NCBI GenBank assembly: GCA_030248215.1
Contig: JASANG010003767.1
Coordinates: forward strand, 207,063 to 271,062
Length of the DNA stretch: 64,000 bases
Direction: 5' to 3'
DNA from: Enoplolaimus lenunculus
Taxonomy: Eukaryota > Nematoda > Enoplea > Enoplida > Thoracostomopsidae
Part shown: positions 45,931 through 56,206 of the stretch, in pieces
Numbering within the stretch: position 1 is the stretch's first letter
Layout: the number at the start of each line of letters is the position of its first letter
The notes under the pieces: generated by a model
The model's database searches: none
Told to the model about the DNA's origin: nothing
What the model saw: the letters and a program-made list of their open reading frames with translations, nothing else
Made by a program: the position numbers and the translations under genes

Positions 45931-46745
45931 ATGGTTCGCTTAAGTTCGCTACTCGGACTATCAATAGTCACTGTAGTGGCTGTGTTCTACTTATCTTCAT
46001 TGTCAACCGATGCTGCACCTACCGAATTACGGGAACTGGATTCAACGAACACCGACAACAGTGGCGTAGATAATAGCAATGCGGCGGAAATTATGCGGGA
46101 AAAGAGAAAGAGAAACAAAAAAGGCAAAAAAGGCAAAGCGAAAGGATGCAAAAAAGAAATGAAAGCAAAAGCAAATGAAATGTTTGGTAACAAAAAAGCA
46201 GCGAAACTTTACGCAAAAATATACTGTCTTGCTGCGAAAGGAGTAAGTGAGAAACAACCGATAGTCCTGCGTTAAGTGTCTAATACATTCAGTTTCCCTG
46301 GGTTTGCGCTAAATATCCATATCTGTTTATATCTACGCTCATTTTAGTGGGGAATATTACATATATATCAGGGTGCAACCGGGCTTCCTGTTCCGCATGG
46401 AAATCCTGCAAAAATTCAATCCCTGTTCCAGTTCCAGTTCTTGCATTCAAAGATGCAGGAACCGGAATTTTTATACGGTTTCGTTGCAAATTTTTTATAT
46501 AATCATATATATTTCAGAAAACTGACAAAGCGTTGAAAAAGTTAGAAAAAAAGCGAGCAAAACTTGAAAAGAAAAGTGAAAAATTGTCGAACAAAGACAG
46601 TAATGGTGCCATGAAAAAAGACGAAAAAGTCTCAGCGATGTTGGACGCACTTGAGCAAGTCGAAACCGATATTAAATCGAATCTCGGCGGCGGCGGTGGG
46701 AGCGGTTCAACTTCTTCCGGCGGAGACTATAATTATAGTTACTAG
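45931..46745 (+). CDS. Small secreted lysine-rich protein, paralogue 3, with Gly/Ser/Tyr tail (two exons)
   Basis: Exons 45931-46242 and 46518-46745 join in phase 0 (donor GGA|GTAAGT, acceptor ATATTTCAG) to give 179 residues. The frame is open upstream, but ATG 45931 is chosen because it starts a clean signal peptide (MVRLSSLLGLSIVTVVAVFY...) as in the paralogues. A Thr/Asn/Asp spacer meets a basic run (REKRKRNKKGKKGKAKG) that includes possible furin-type sites. The two-cysteine segment runs from GCKKEMKA to AKIYCLAAKG, again with 25 residues between the cysteines. Exon 2 is a lysine-rich helix (KTDKALKKLEKKRAKLEKKS) followed by a Gly/Ser tail ending SGGDYNYSY, absent from the paralogues. Function unknown; a cationic structural or binding role is inference. 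Confidence 0.82.
46369..46505. mobile_element. Family F2 left-end fragment in intron of paralogue 3
   Basis: Starts CAGGGTGCAACCGGGCTTCC, with TTCCAGTTCCAGTTC inside. No right terminus is recognised. Confidence 0.55.
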
Positions 46746-46749
46746 TAGA

Positions 46750-48235
46750 CACAGCTCTCCTCTCCCGCAACCAGGAATTGCTAGCAGAGATTGCAAGATT
46801 AATAATATTTCTAGTTTCGATAAGCAGCTATCAAATTTTCCTAACATAAAATTCTTTTAAAGCATTGAAAAAATTTTGGCTATGAGTCTCGAAAATGTTC
46901 ATCGGGAGACAGCCCTCGTTCTCTATTAAGTGTATTTTAAACGAAGAATTTAGGCTTACATCATAGAGTTAGGAGCATGCTTAAATACTGTTACATGCTT
47001 AAAGTTATGCGGTCCTAAATATCAAGTAAAAACTACAGATTATCTGGGTATGACAAAATATCCCATGCCTATCAAACGCCTGGATGAATAATAATGGGCC
47101 TGGCGTAAATCAGGACCTGGTCCGATGTTCTTCCTGGATGCAAAGGCAAACGTCCATTCGACTTAAAAGGGTTTTCATAATTTTTTCAGCTAAATAAGAT
47201 TAGTTTTATTTTAAACAGATTGTTTCGGTGAAAAAGTGTTTATGTTTTTGATTACATTTTGCTAGAATATGATCATAAGTTTATGCTATGGATAAAGTGC
47301 ATCTGGTTTTGTGGTATACGTTATCTTGTTTGGCAAAAGCTAGGTAAACTTTGCTTTGACACATGCTAACAATAATTAATTTCAAATTTTGAACTGTAAT
47401 GCTCGTACTGGTGAAACCTAGATTTGCAAACAGAACTCACTTTTCTGCGTTGATACAACTCGGTCTGAATGAATTAATCAGTTCACCTAGAAATAACTCA
47501 ACTCAGAGTAAGTTTAGTTCGCAGTAGTCTACTCAGAAGTAGCTAAACTTTGTTTTTCTAAGCTCATTGATCAACTTATTAAAATTGACACGTGTAACAA
47601 AAATTTTGTTCGATTCGTGTAAAGATCCGGGGTAGAACGTTTTCACTTAAAGTTTTAGATTACCATTTTTGTTTAGCATTAGGCTTAGACTTAGGTTTAA
47701 ACAACTGTTACTGCCCTGATCTATTCATTGACCGAAACTTAAAATCAGAGGTCATATATGCACGGGCCTTGCATCATCTATACGGGTGTCGCCTCTCAGC
47801 TGGTTGAACTAAAACTATTTCATAGATTCTAACTCCTTGATTGGCTCTCTTGCCTACAGGTCCATGCCACTAAATTTTTTTAAGTGGAAACGGTACAACC
47901 AGTTCAGGCCGTATCACGCCGAATTACAAAATTCACCAGACGCAATTTTCTTTTGCCCCCTCTTTTGAAAATAAAAGTACGAAACAGGCGTCATTTTCCG
48001 CATGGTGGGTGCACATTAAAATTGATGATGCATATACCCGCTGTAGGTTTTTCAACGAAACACCGGCAGACCTGCATATCGTCGTTCGACCAGTTTAAAT
48101 GTTTATTTATTATTGCAAAACATTTGGAAGATTTCACATTTCAAGATTTACAATGCATTTTCTTTGAACATACTCTGCCACAATTTTCACATACGTGTTA
48201 TACACAAGCCAAAAAAAGCTAATTATTGTATACTA
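46750..48235. other. Intergenic region after the lysine-rich cluster
   Basis: Contains a diverged family D element (about 47400-47570) and a T1 element (about 47615-47740, with GTGTAAAGATCCGGGGTAGA and GCATTAGGCTTAGAC). No gene is supported. Confidence 0.5.
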
Positions 48236-48491
48236 CACTGTAAATCCAAGTGAGTTGATTTTAACTCAGAATAAGTTGAATCACTCAGTCTGTATTACGA
48301 CTCTCAGAACTCTGAATTGCGAGTCAATAAAACTCGCTCTGATTTAATTATTCAACTTTCCCGGAATAAACTGAACACAGACTGAAAATCAACACAACTC
48401 AGAGTGGAGTTAATGTTAACTGTTATTAACTCAGATATAACTAACTCCCTAGCTGAATTGATTAATCAACTCATTGGCATTTACACTGCAT
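48236..48491. mobile_element. TGAGTT/AACTCA-rich TIR element family D, best copy
   Basis: Starts CACTGTAAATCCAAGTGAGT and ends AACTCATTGGCATTTACACT, an inverted pair, with the interior full of ACTCAGA/TGAGTT words. Confidence 0.82.
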
Positions 48492-48721
48492 AAGATAGGT
48501 TCAATTTTGGTTCGTCTTACAGGTCATTAATTTTATTCGACCTGTATATTGTATGCTACTGATGGAAACCCTGTCATGTGTATTGTTGTGAATTTTCTGG
48601 CCTTTAGGAGACAGATATGGATAATTTTCTGACATGATGTACACAAGCTATTGCCAATAATGTATTATTTCAATTTCAACTACTGTGAACAGCAGGCTAT
48701 CATACACATTCTCACATTTAG

Positions 48722-48830
48722 GTATTAGACTTTTATGCTAAGGCTTAGGACAAATCTTCGTTACGGTCTTAGACGAAGGCTTATTCTTACGACAAAGCTT
48801 ATCTGTGCTTAAGCCTAAGACGTAACGTGT
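48722..48830. repeat. Diverged TTAGGC-family fragment
   Basis: GCTAAGGCTTAGGACAAATC and GCTTAAGCCTAAGACGTAAC. No clear ends. Confidence 0.45.
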
Positions 48831-48889
48831 AAAACCTTCAACTCCGCGCGAAATTTTTATCTCTCATCTCGGGAAGTTTTGGTTCCGTA

Positions 48890-49149
48890 TCATAAGCGTT
48901 CAGAGAATACTAAATTTTCTAGTAAAAATCGTACAAATATTATCATAAAACACATAGTGCGTAACAAGCCAGATCGGCTATGATCAAATAACATAAGTCG
49001 CCGTTTGTTGTTAGCCGAATTGCATCGATTTTGACCACAAAGACACAACTGACCGGATGATCCGGCTTCCGGAAAACACGAATGTCGATAAAAGTAAGCG
49101 TCAATGTCATATGCTTGGTCCGAACTGCAACCACGCTGAACAAATCGCT
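48890..49149 (-). CDS. Ly6/quiver-like last exon
   Basis: Begins two bases into a codon (AG CGA...), encoding RFVQRGCSSDQ, then the C-x-C-G-Q-N-R-C-N end of a Ly6 fold and a hydrophobic C-terminus ending FSERL before TGA. The phase matches the exon at 50150-50287. Confidence 0.75.
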
Positions 49150-50287
49150 CTAAAAGTTGACAAAAAATTTCCAACTTCATTTAAACCAAGAGTGAATGAT
49201 GCATACTTCAACAATAGTATTCAACTGGGTACGTACATTCTGTGTAGAAAAGAATGTACCCGGCACGCGTTGCGTTTTTGGTCACCCACCTTTGTTTAGA
49301 GGAGTGTACATCTTGTGCGAACCATGGCACTTATGTATCCGGCATCAAGAATTGCTCCGCTTATTGTTTAATTTAGAGGTATTCGTGTTGTAGCGACCCC
49401 CATCTCTAAACAAGAAAGGGTCGGCCAGAAATGCAACACCCAGTCCCCACTCTTATTCGCGTCACAACAGTACTTACGCACCTATTTATAAACAAGTAAA
49501 TAGCATTAAAACATTCTCAAAATGGTTACATTTCCCTTTTGTTCCCTAAACGTTTGGGGTGTCCGCTGATCATTTTAGATGAATAATAACGCAGCCAGAG
49601 CGGAAGGTCAACAAATTGTGCCGGAACCGCAGATAAAGGAATATAATCAGCCAATGTATAGAGCAAATAGGGTCGTCGTAACCGTAGTATAAGCATTTTC
49701 CTAAGCCTAACATTAAGCCTAAGCGTAAGAATGAGCTTATACTTAAGCCAAAACCTAGGCCCAAGCGCGAAGCAAAACGTTGGTCTAAAGCTTAAGCTTA
49801 CTCTGTATTACAGTGCGTCAGAAAAACGTTTCGCCTCTGATCTTTACATGGGAAATAATGAATAGAAATGATTTTGAATTTGTTGATTTATTGGCAAAAA
49901 GCTGTTGACAAACTCCATTTTTAAAGAAATGTCAGTAAATAAAGCTTCCAAAATTGTCCCACAGTTCTAAAAAAACTCACCGAAGAGCAGAATTTTTGTA
50001 AACCTACAAAAAGACGGTACTGAAATTGCCAACACCATAGGCAAATCTTCATCCTGACCCGAGGGTCGACTTTCCCGAAGCAGACCACCGATTGTAACCT
50101 GTTAAAGGCAATTTGGTTTTGTTTAGGCATCTGGAGTTGCACTTCTTACGTTTCTGCTTCGTCAAGCCAGTGAGTTTAAGGCAGCAACCATGACATTCAA
50201 CTGTTTTCAGCTGGCTTGTAGTGGCGTTGTACGGATCAAAGCATTGTGATGTTTGAGTCGAATCACATTTCCAGCAGGAAATTACAC
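48890..50287 (-). CDS. Ly6/quiver-like three-finger protein, two exons (5' exon not found)
   Basis: On the minus strand, exon 50287-50150 (acceptor CGTTTTACAG, donor AAAC|GTAAGA) joins exon 49149-48890 (acceptor CAACTTTTAG) in phase 1. Its own acceptor is also phase 1, as is usual after a signal-peptide exon. The joined part starts VISCWKCDSTQTSQC, then DPYNATTS, VECHGCCLKL, RGCSSD, RHSC, GQLCLCGQNRCNSANN. The C-x-x-C start, D-P-Y/F, C-C-x-K, R-x-C and final C-x-C-x4-C-N are the Ly6/uPAR family pattern, closest in form to quiver/sleepless-type proteins. After the domain comes a basic stretch and a hydrophobic end (GLLRTMCFMIIFVRFLLENL), possibly a GPI-anchor signal or membrane segment. Eleven cysteines are seen, so one may be unpaired. 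The signal-peptide exon upstream of 50287 was not identified. Such proteins usually sit at the outer cell surface (family knowledge). Confidence 0.72.
49186..49445. mobile_element. TIR element family B, inside the Ly6-like intron
   Basis: Contains AAGAGTGAATGATGCATACT, GAATGTACCCGGCACGCGTT, TGCGAACCATGGCACTTATG and an inverted right arm ending GAAATGCAACACCCAG. It begins about 36 bases from the last exon. Confidence 0.8.
49648..49852 (-). mobile_element. TTAGGC-containing T1 element, reverse orientation, inside the Ly6-like intron
   Basis: Left AGCCAATGTATAGAGCAAAT, right GTTTCGCCTCTGATCTTTAC, with TTTTCCTAAGCCTAACATTA and TAAGCCTAAGCGTAAG inside. Confidence 0.8.
50150..50287 (-). CDS. Ly6/quiver-like internal exon
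   Basis: Encodes VISCWKCDSTQTSQCFDPY, then VECHGCCLKLTGLTKQK, with phase 1 at both ends. The cysteine pattern marks the first half of a Ly6 domain. A different frame of the same DNA is open farther downstream but lacks the family pattern. Confidence 0.75.
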
Positions 50288-50299
50288 CTGTAAAACGAT

Positions 50300-51200
50300 A
50301 AAAATGGTTTCAAAAAACTAAAATTTGAGTGTTACGTAAGTGAAAAATGCCGGACAAGGTTTCAAAAACGGGCTGTGTACTGGATAACCGGCTAAAGGAC
50401 AAAAATTAACTGTTGGTTCCGTTTCCGTATTGTCACAGAAGTATTGGCTTGAAATTCCGATATTTTAAAGCTTATAGAAAGTTGTAAAAAATAAAAAATT
50501 ACCCGGAGTTTCCATAAACAAATTTGCTGCAATCATTTGATTTTAAAATAAATGAAAATGGCAAAACTTATCTAAAATCTTAACAATTCTAGTTTGTCTT
50601 CAAAATTTTTGAACGTCCAGTCGGTAGGATGCATCAAGAAATCTGTTGGCAAAGTATCAAAAAATATTTTAAACTTTTATACTTAAAACATACTAAACGT
50701 TTTTACTTTTGTTATTTTTATCTCCATCCGTTCCCGTTATTTATACTACCGGTTGACATATTGCTCAGAATAAAAATTAGGCAAATTTTGCCTGATGCGG
50801 AAGCAGAGCCAGACGTTGGCCAAAACCTAGTAGTTAAAATAATGCTAATTCCACGAACACGCTAGTGTTTACAATATATGTTTCAAGCATCGAGAATGCA
50901 CACTTTTTGAAAGTTTTGCAGAGTGTTCGCTGCAGGAAAGCAGAGCTGGAATGAGGTAACTTACGTATAGAATATCCTAATTAGCCGCTACGACACCATA
51001 CACAAATTGGACAGCTAAACGTCTCATTTAAGTTGTTATTAAAAGTTTGATTTTTGTAATTTTTCAAAAAATTGTATTACAAATATGTAATTACCATAGC
51101 TAGTCGATATTACTTTGTGATGCTAATGACACCGTGCAATAGATTACGTGTCCCTACGATGTTTGTTCTACTGAAATTGCTAACTAAGACAGTAATATTT
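50300..51200. other. Region upstream (in minus sense) of the Ly6-like exon
   Basis: Should contain or precede the signal-peptide exon. The only phase-compatible short candidate seen (about 50510-50545, minus strand, MIAANLFMETP before a weak CCGG|GTAATT donor) is not a signal peptide. Nothing else is supported. Confidence 0.4.
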
Positions 51201-51345
51201 TGTAATAACCTCCCATGCATTATAGCTTAGAACAGGCTGGTTTTTGTTGGATTGCAATGGAGCAAGTGTTCGCTTTAGACATATTTTGTTTAGGCTTAGG
51301 CGTACGCTTAGGAGTAGTCTTAGCATAAAACCTCGCCGTATCCCA
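51200..51345 (+). repeat. Diverged T1 element
   Basis: AGAACAGGCTGGTTTTTGTT, GTTTAGGCTTAGGCGTACGC and CCCATGTAAAAG. The ends are weak. Confidence 0.55.
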
Positions 51346-51357
51346 TGTAAAAGAAAG

Positions 51358-52289
51358 AAACTAGGTAAAAGTGTCCCTAGAAGGGACAGATTGTGATATG
51401 TTTCGCTTGAAGTATGTAAAAGAGTTTAAACAAGGGTTAGTTAGGCCATAGATCAGTAGGTAATGCTTATAATATTAGCTCCATAACTTCTATGAAAATA
51501 GTTGTCGTCTATATCTTTGACGGCTGTTTTTCAGTGTTAACACGCTTGCGGTCAGTGAAACAAGAAACATATGGGCCCAACGAACTTTCACTGTTAAGCT
51601 ATAAATCGACACTGGGTTTTCCAGGCGTTATAAAGTACAACTCTCAACATGCCTTTCGTATAACTGTCAGTTGGTTTTTAAAAGTTGTCTCAATTAAGAG
51701 CCAGCAGAACATGTTCTTTGAAATATTTAGCAACGTTTGAATGGTATTTTCTAGATGAACAGCTTAAATATGTCACGGCACAGAACACAATTTGGAAAAG
51801 TTTCTCGACTTCACATCATCAAATTGTCATGGTAAAGATAGGTAAAATAGTCGAGCACGTATGCGTGACATTATATACTCGATAATCAATAGACGCAATT
51901 TGTAATCTTGCAACATTGAAATATTTACTAATCAAGTTTTAGAAACATAATATTTTAAAACTCAAAAAATATCCTTTTCCATTGAAGAATGCTAGATTAG
52001 ATCACTTATAAACTGAACATTGCAAAACCCAACAAACGCTAAAATTAAGCTGATAGGTGATGTCCGCTGGGCCCATATGTTTCTTGTTTCACTGACCGCA
52101 AGCGTGTTAACACTGAAAGACAGCCGTCTAAGATATAGAAGACAACTATTTTCATAGAAGTTATGGAGCTAATATTATAAGCATTACCTATTGATCTATG
52201 GTCTAACTAACCCTTGTTTAAACTCTTTTACATGCTTCAAGCGAAACATATCACAATCTGTTCTTTCTAGGGGCACTTTTACCTAGTTT
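51358..52289. mobile_element. Long-TIR (fold-back) element, arms about 220 bases
   Basis: The left arm from AAACTAGGTAAAAGTGTCCC to AAACATATGGGCCCA (about 51578) is repeated inverted from TGGGCCCATATGTTTCTTGT (about 52069) to GGGGCACTTTTACCTAGTTT. Between them are about 490 bases of unrelated A+T-rich DNA. The arms are nearly identical, suggesting recent origin or gene conversion. No transposase is seen. Confidence 0.88.
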
Positions 52290-52439
52290 AATAATTATTT
52301 GAAACTTATCAATAAAACCGTTGAACAACTGAAAGATTCAAAATTTCTTGAAAAATGTTGCTACCAAACCTGTTGGGACTTTAAGCAACTAAAATTCAAC
52401 TGAAAGGCAAGTTTCAGCTTGCCAGCCGCCTGAGGCAGA

Positions 52440-53113
52440 TGCGGAGTTCACGTTATAACCGGGGCAGTTTAGGACACGTTTTTCCGCATTAGCCTATTGG
52501 GTAACATTTTGTCTGCCAATAGACCCCATATCATATTCAAAATGCCGTATTTGTCTGCTATCATCATGTGTAGGTCACCTTTTGTCCTTCAATATCATAT
52601 GATATTCGACGTATTGTCAGCGAATATCATATGACATATTTTCAAATGTCTACATACTTGAGGTAACATACCAAAATTGTCCTGTTGAATATCATATGAT
52701 ACTGAAATTTGAAATTTGAATTTTTGAATTATGACAGTTTTTCTAAGCGATTTTGTGTCGGAAATGAATTTGAAGAAGCATATTTGGTATTTTAGGCACA
52801 TGTGTGCCTCTGCCTCCGACTTTCCATCAATTTATTAGCACCCGAAGATTAGACTGTCCGCTAAACATCATATGATATTCGTTGTAATTTTGGAATATCA
52901 TAGGATATTCGCATAAATGTCCCGTAGTATCACGTGACATACCGACTCTTGTACACACTGGTCTTCTGAGAGCGGTGGTTTGTAAGTAAATGTCAAACGA
53001 CATTGGAGTTTTGTCTGTTCACCCGATATGAGTGCTCAAATTTTACCGTTGACGTCGAATCAACATGGGACAAAACGTGTTCCGCCTGCTCCAGTTATAA
53101 CGTGAATCCCGCA
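52440..53113. mobile_element. TIR element family G with ATATCATATGATATTCG palindromes, copy 1
   Basis: Starts TGCGGAGTTCACGTTATAAC and ends GTTATAACGTGAATCCCGCA, inverted. The interior repeats ATATCATATGATATTC-type words, e.g. near 52600, 52620, 52690 and 52870, and CATATGACAT relatives. Copy 2 is at 59726-60090. Confidence 0.87.
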
Positions 53114-53483
53114 AGATATCAGGTCATTTTAAACATTTTTTCTTATTGTTCAAAACAAAAAGCGTACAAACCAGAATACAACCAGGCTTAGGCTCCGGTT
53201 TTTACCTCTCTGGTTTCATCCTGGTACAAATTGCAGTCATTCAAAGCATCTTGAATGAAACAAATCTTACTTGCACAGCCTTCGCCAGATCCAAGCATAT
53301 CAGTCTTACGATATAAACGCTTGTTAAACGCTAATAAGCCAATCTTCGAGAATTTACAGCCGGATTAATCGTATTTTAATGTTTTTGGCATAAAACGTCT
53401 TCCAAGTTTAACTTAATATTTGAGAGCAATTCGTTGTTTTTCTCTCGCTTTGTTTTGCCTAACTCGTCTATTTTGCATTGCGA

Positions 53484-53965
53484 AAAGCAAGAGTGGATGA
53501 TGCACACTTCAACAAGAGTAAGTATATATATGTGCAACTGCTCAACTGCTCCCTAAAACTTTAAACTAACTTGATTTAAGCTTAAGTTAATCCAGCAGTG
53601 TTTAACTATCTTTCTAGATTAACTAAACTAACAGGTAGGTTTGCGCTTAGACTCATTTAAAATTTTACATATTTTCAGTTTAAGCTAAACTTAACAAACT
53701 CCTAGATACACGTAATTTCCGGGCTGCATTTGTTACTTAAACTAAAATTAAGGTTGCTTAAACTCTTGTTAAACTTAAAAACATGTTAGTTTAAGTACAA
53801 CTTAAAATTCTAGTTGAGTTAGTCCGTGCTACCACTTAATTTTTGCTAAAACTCATATTCAAGTTTAGTTAAGATATAACTTATGTTTAAGTGCAAGTCA
53901 TAGCGACCCTAATATATTTTGCACCATGCGGAACCCAAAAACTTACACACTCCTGTTTCATGCAT
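53484..53965. mobile_element. Family B element interrupted by an AAACTTAA-rich insertion
   Basis: The left piece CAAGAGTGGATGATGCACAC (53484-53545) and the right piece with GCACCATGCGGAACC and ACACTCCTG (53905-53965) are family B. Between them, 53545-53905 is full of TTTAAGC/AACTTAA words (AAACTAACTTGATTTAAGCT). Nested insertion is likely. Confidence 0.6.
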
Positions 53966-53969
53966 TCTT

Positions 53970-55435
53970 GCTAAAAGTGACTGCGATAAATATGTAAGAT
54001 TGAATTCTGACCAAAATGACCTAAAAACTTAACGTTTTAGTAAATTCTTAATTCCAGTTTGGGAGTGCTAATTGATAGAAGTGAAACTTGTATTTGTTCG
54101 TTCATGTGTTTAAAAAGTATACGAGTTAATATATATAAAACCAGCGTAATATTTTTAAAATTTTCAGCTCTGAACATTCAACTAAACACTTATTCTATTT
54201 TACAAGAATGAAAATTATGCCATTGGTAGGCAATTAAACAAAGCTGTTATCATTTCGAAGCTGTCCATCTCAAGCTTACACATTGTAGGCTAAACAATTT
54301 TTTATGTCTCAAACCAAAAACCACAGACGGTTTTAGTTTATGGTAAAACGCAAGTTACCCTCTTCTGTATCAGTTCGCTAAATCAGGTTCAGGTTTTGAA
54401 ATATAAAACCTGTTGGATAAATTCGTAGGAAAAACACCACCACGCACTGCGTTTTTACGGATTTTAGGCAAACGAAAAAAAACACGACAGCCAAGTTAAA
54501 CACAAACCTGTAAACCATCTGCTTTGTGACGAAGACTTAGTACTCGGGACAACAGTAGAGAACCTAGGTTTTTAGCAAAAATACCATATACACGTCACAG
54601 GGTAGATGAACACCTAAATGCTTTAGCTATAGTAGAGTTCATAATTGTCACACTGGTTTTGGTGTTAATCGACGTTATCGCATGGGACCGGATAACTGCA
54701 ACATAATTCGTAAGTGTGAAGCGAATCACAACACCAACCTGCAAACGTTATTGCTAATCCAAGCCAAATTAGCACCATTTTAAAAATGGTATTTGTGCAA
54801 AACTATATTCACATTTTTGAGGGTGTGCATTCTAAAATTAGTTTTAGCTTATTTTGTACGTTTAAAATTTTTTCAAGTATATATATAACATATTAATGTT
54901 TTATGAACATACTTTGAAATTTACCTGCCCCCACCATCCCTTGATTAATCAGACCAGCTATAGGTTTGTCTGTTATACCCAATGGATATAAACGTAAAAC
55001 TAATTAACATAATGAGTGAGTTGTAGTATACGACAAAGCTTCGGTAAACCGGTAACCATTTCACGACAGTAGCTACTACTGCGTCATTTACCGCAGACAA
55101 TAGGGGTCAAAAATTTTCACCAAGAAACGGTCTGGGACGAAGTTGCCAACAGATAGGTAAACGCATGTATCATTTTTCAAAGGATTCAGAGTAATCATTG
55201 CACATATGCCAAAGTATTCCGCCAGGCAACCGTGCTGTAGTCGTAATAATATGTGTTTACGTTGCGTTTCAGACACCAACAGTAAGTAGGACCACTATAA
55301 ATAGGAAACATTCGTGCTTTGCTTCTATCTTAGAGATATTTTTAGATATTTTACAAAAAGTCTACGTAAAAAGTTGTAACTAAAAATATTAAATTAATGA
55401 TGTCAATGTTTTGAGAGCTTTTTGTGTGATAAGCA
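53970..55435. other. Region with no supported gene
   Basis: A+T-rich. A TTTTCAG/ATG pair at about 54167-54210 and a 9-base acceptor-donor pair near 55271-55280 were seen but are too small to support a gene. Confidence 0.5.
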
Positions 55436-55439
55436 ATTG

Positions 55440-55515
55440 ACTGGACGGCCGGTAATCGGCCGGCCAATACCTCTAGGCCACGTGGTCGATTCCTGGCCGG
55501 TACACAACCTTATTC
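55440..55515 (+). repeat. Possible tRNA-like remnant
   Basis: GTGGTCGATTCCTGGCC resembles a B-box, preceded by a GGCCGGTAATCGGCCGGCCA palindromic stretch. The A-box is not clear. Confidence 0.3.
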
Positions 55516-55519
55516 GCCA

Positions 55520-56200
55520 ATTTTTTGGAGAAACCATTAAAATCCAATGATACAGTCAAAACAAAACCTAGACTGCAAATTAACTCGAAGAAAGGCGGAA
55601 TATTCGTAAAAGTACGAAAAGTTTCACTACTACAAAAGTTGCCAAAATTTCGGGCAAAACTACGGTAATCGTAATTCGATTTTCTCTCGAGTCAGAGGCG
55701 TAAGCGATAACATGTAATAGGTTTTAGAATTTGGAGTCAAAAAATTATCTGGTTCAGCTTTGCTCGCTCGCAAAGAACTTTAGCACGCGTAAGCAACACA
55801 AGATGTGCCTATTCAACAGAAAAACAAACTTCAGATTAAAACGGAAATTCTAGCATAAATTGCCAAGTTATCAGGCTCAAAACCGCCAATATTTAGTCTC
55901 GCTGTCTGCAAATTCCTAACTCACTCTTTCTACAGCTATTAAATATACCGTTTAGTCTAAAAACTAAAAGATAATTACCCGGTAGAACTAAATTATATCT
56001 ATTTTATCGCCGGTCTTTATCTTGAAAAATGAAAAAAGTCAGACAATTTGAGCCAGCCTTATAAACAGGTTCGTTAGGGAATTCAAAAAGCGTTCTGCTT
56101 CAATATATTTGCACCATTCTTCACTGCGAGAATATTTGTTTATTAATTTTTTAAAATTTTCGATATTTTTTGTTATTAAACTATTAAAATTTGAAATAGT
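55520..56200. other. Intergenic region
   Basis: Nothing beyond A+T-rich sequence and short chance frames. Confidence 0.5.
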
Positions 56201-56206
56201 ATTGGT

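Noticed and set aside
51492-51885. Two overlapping open frames of 66-82 residues.
   Set aside because: They lie across the inverted arm and core of the fold-back element and have no recognisable motif.
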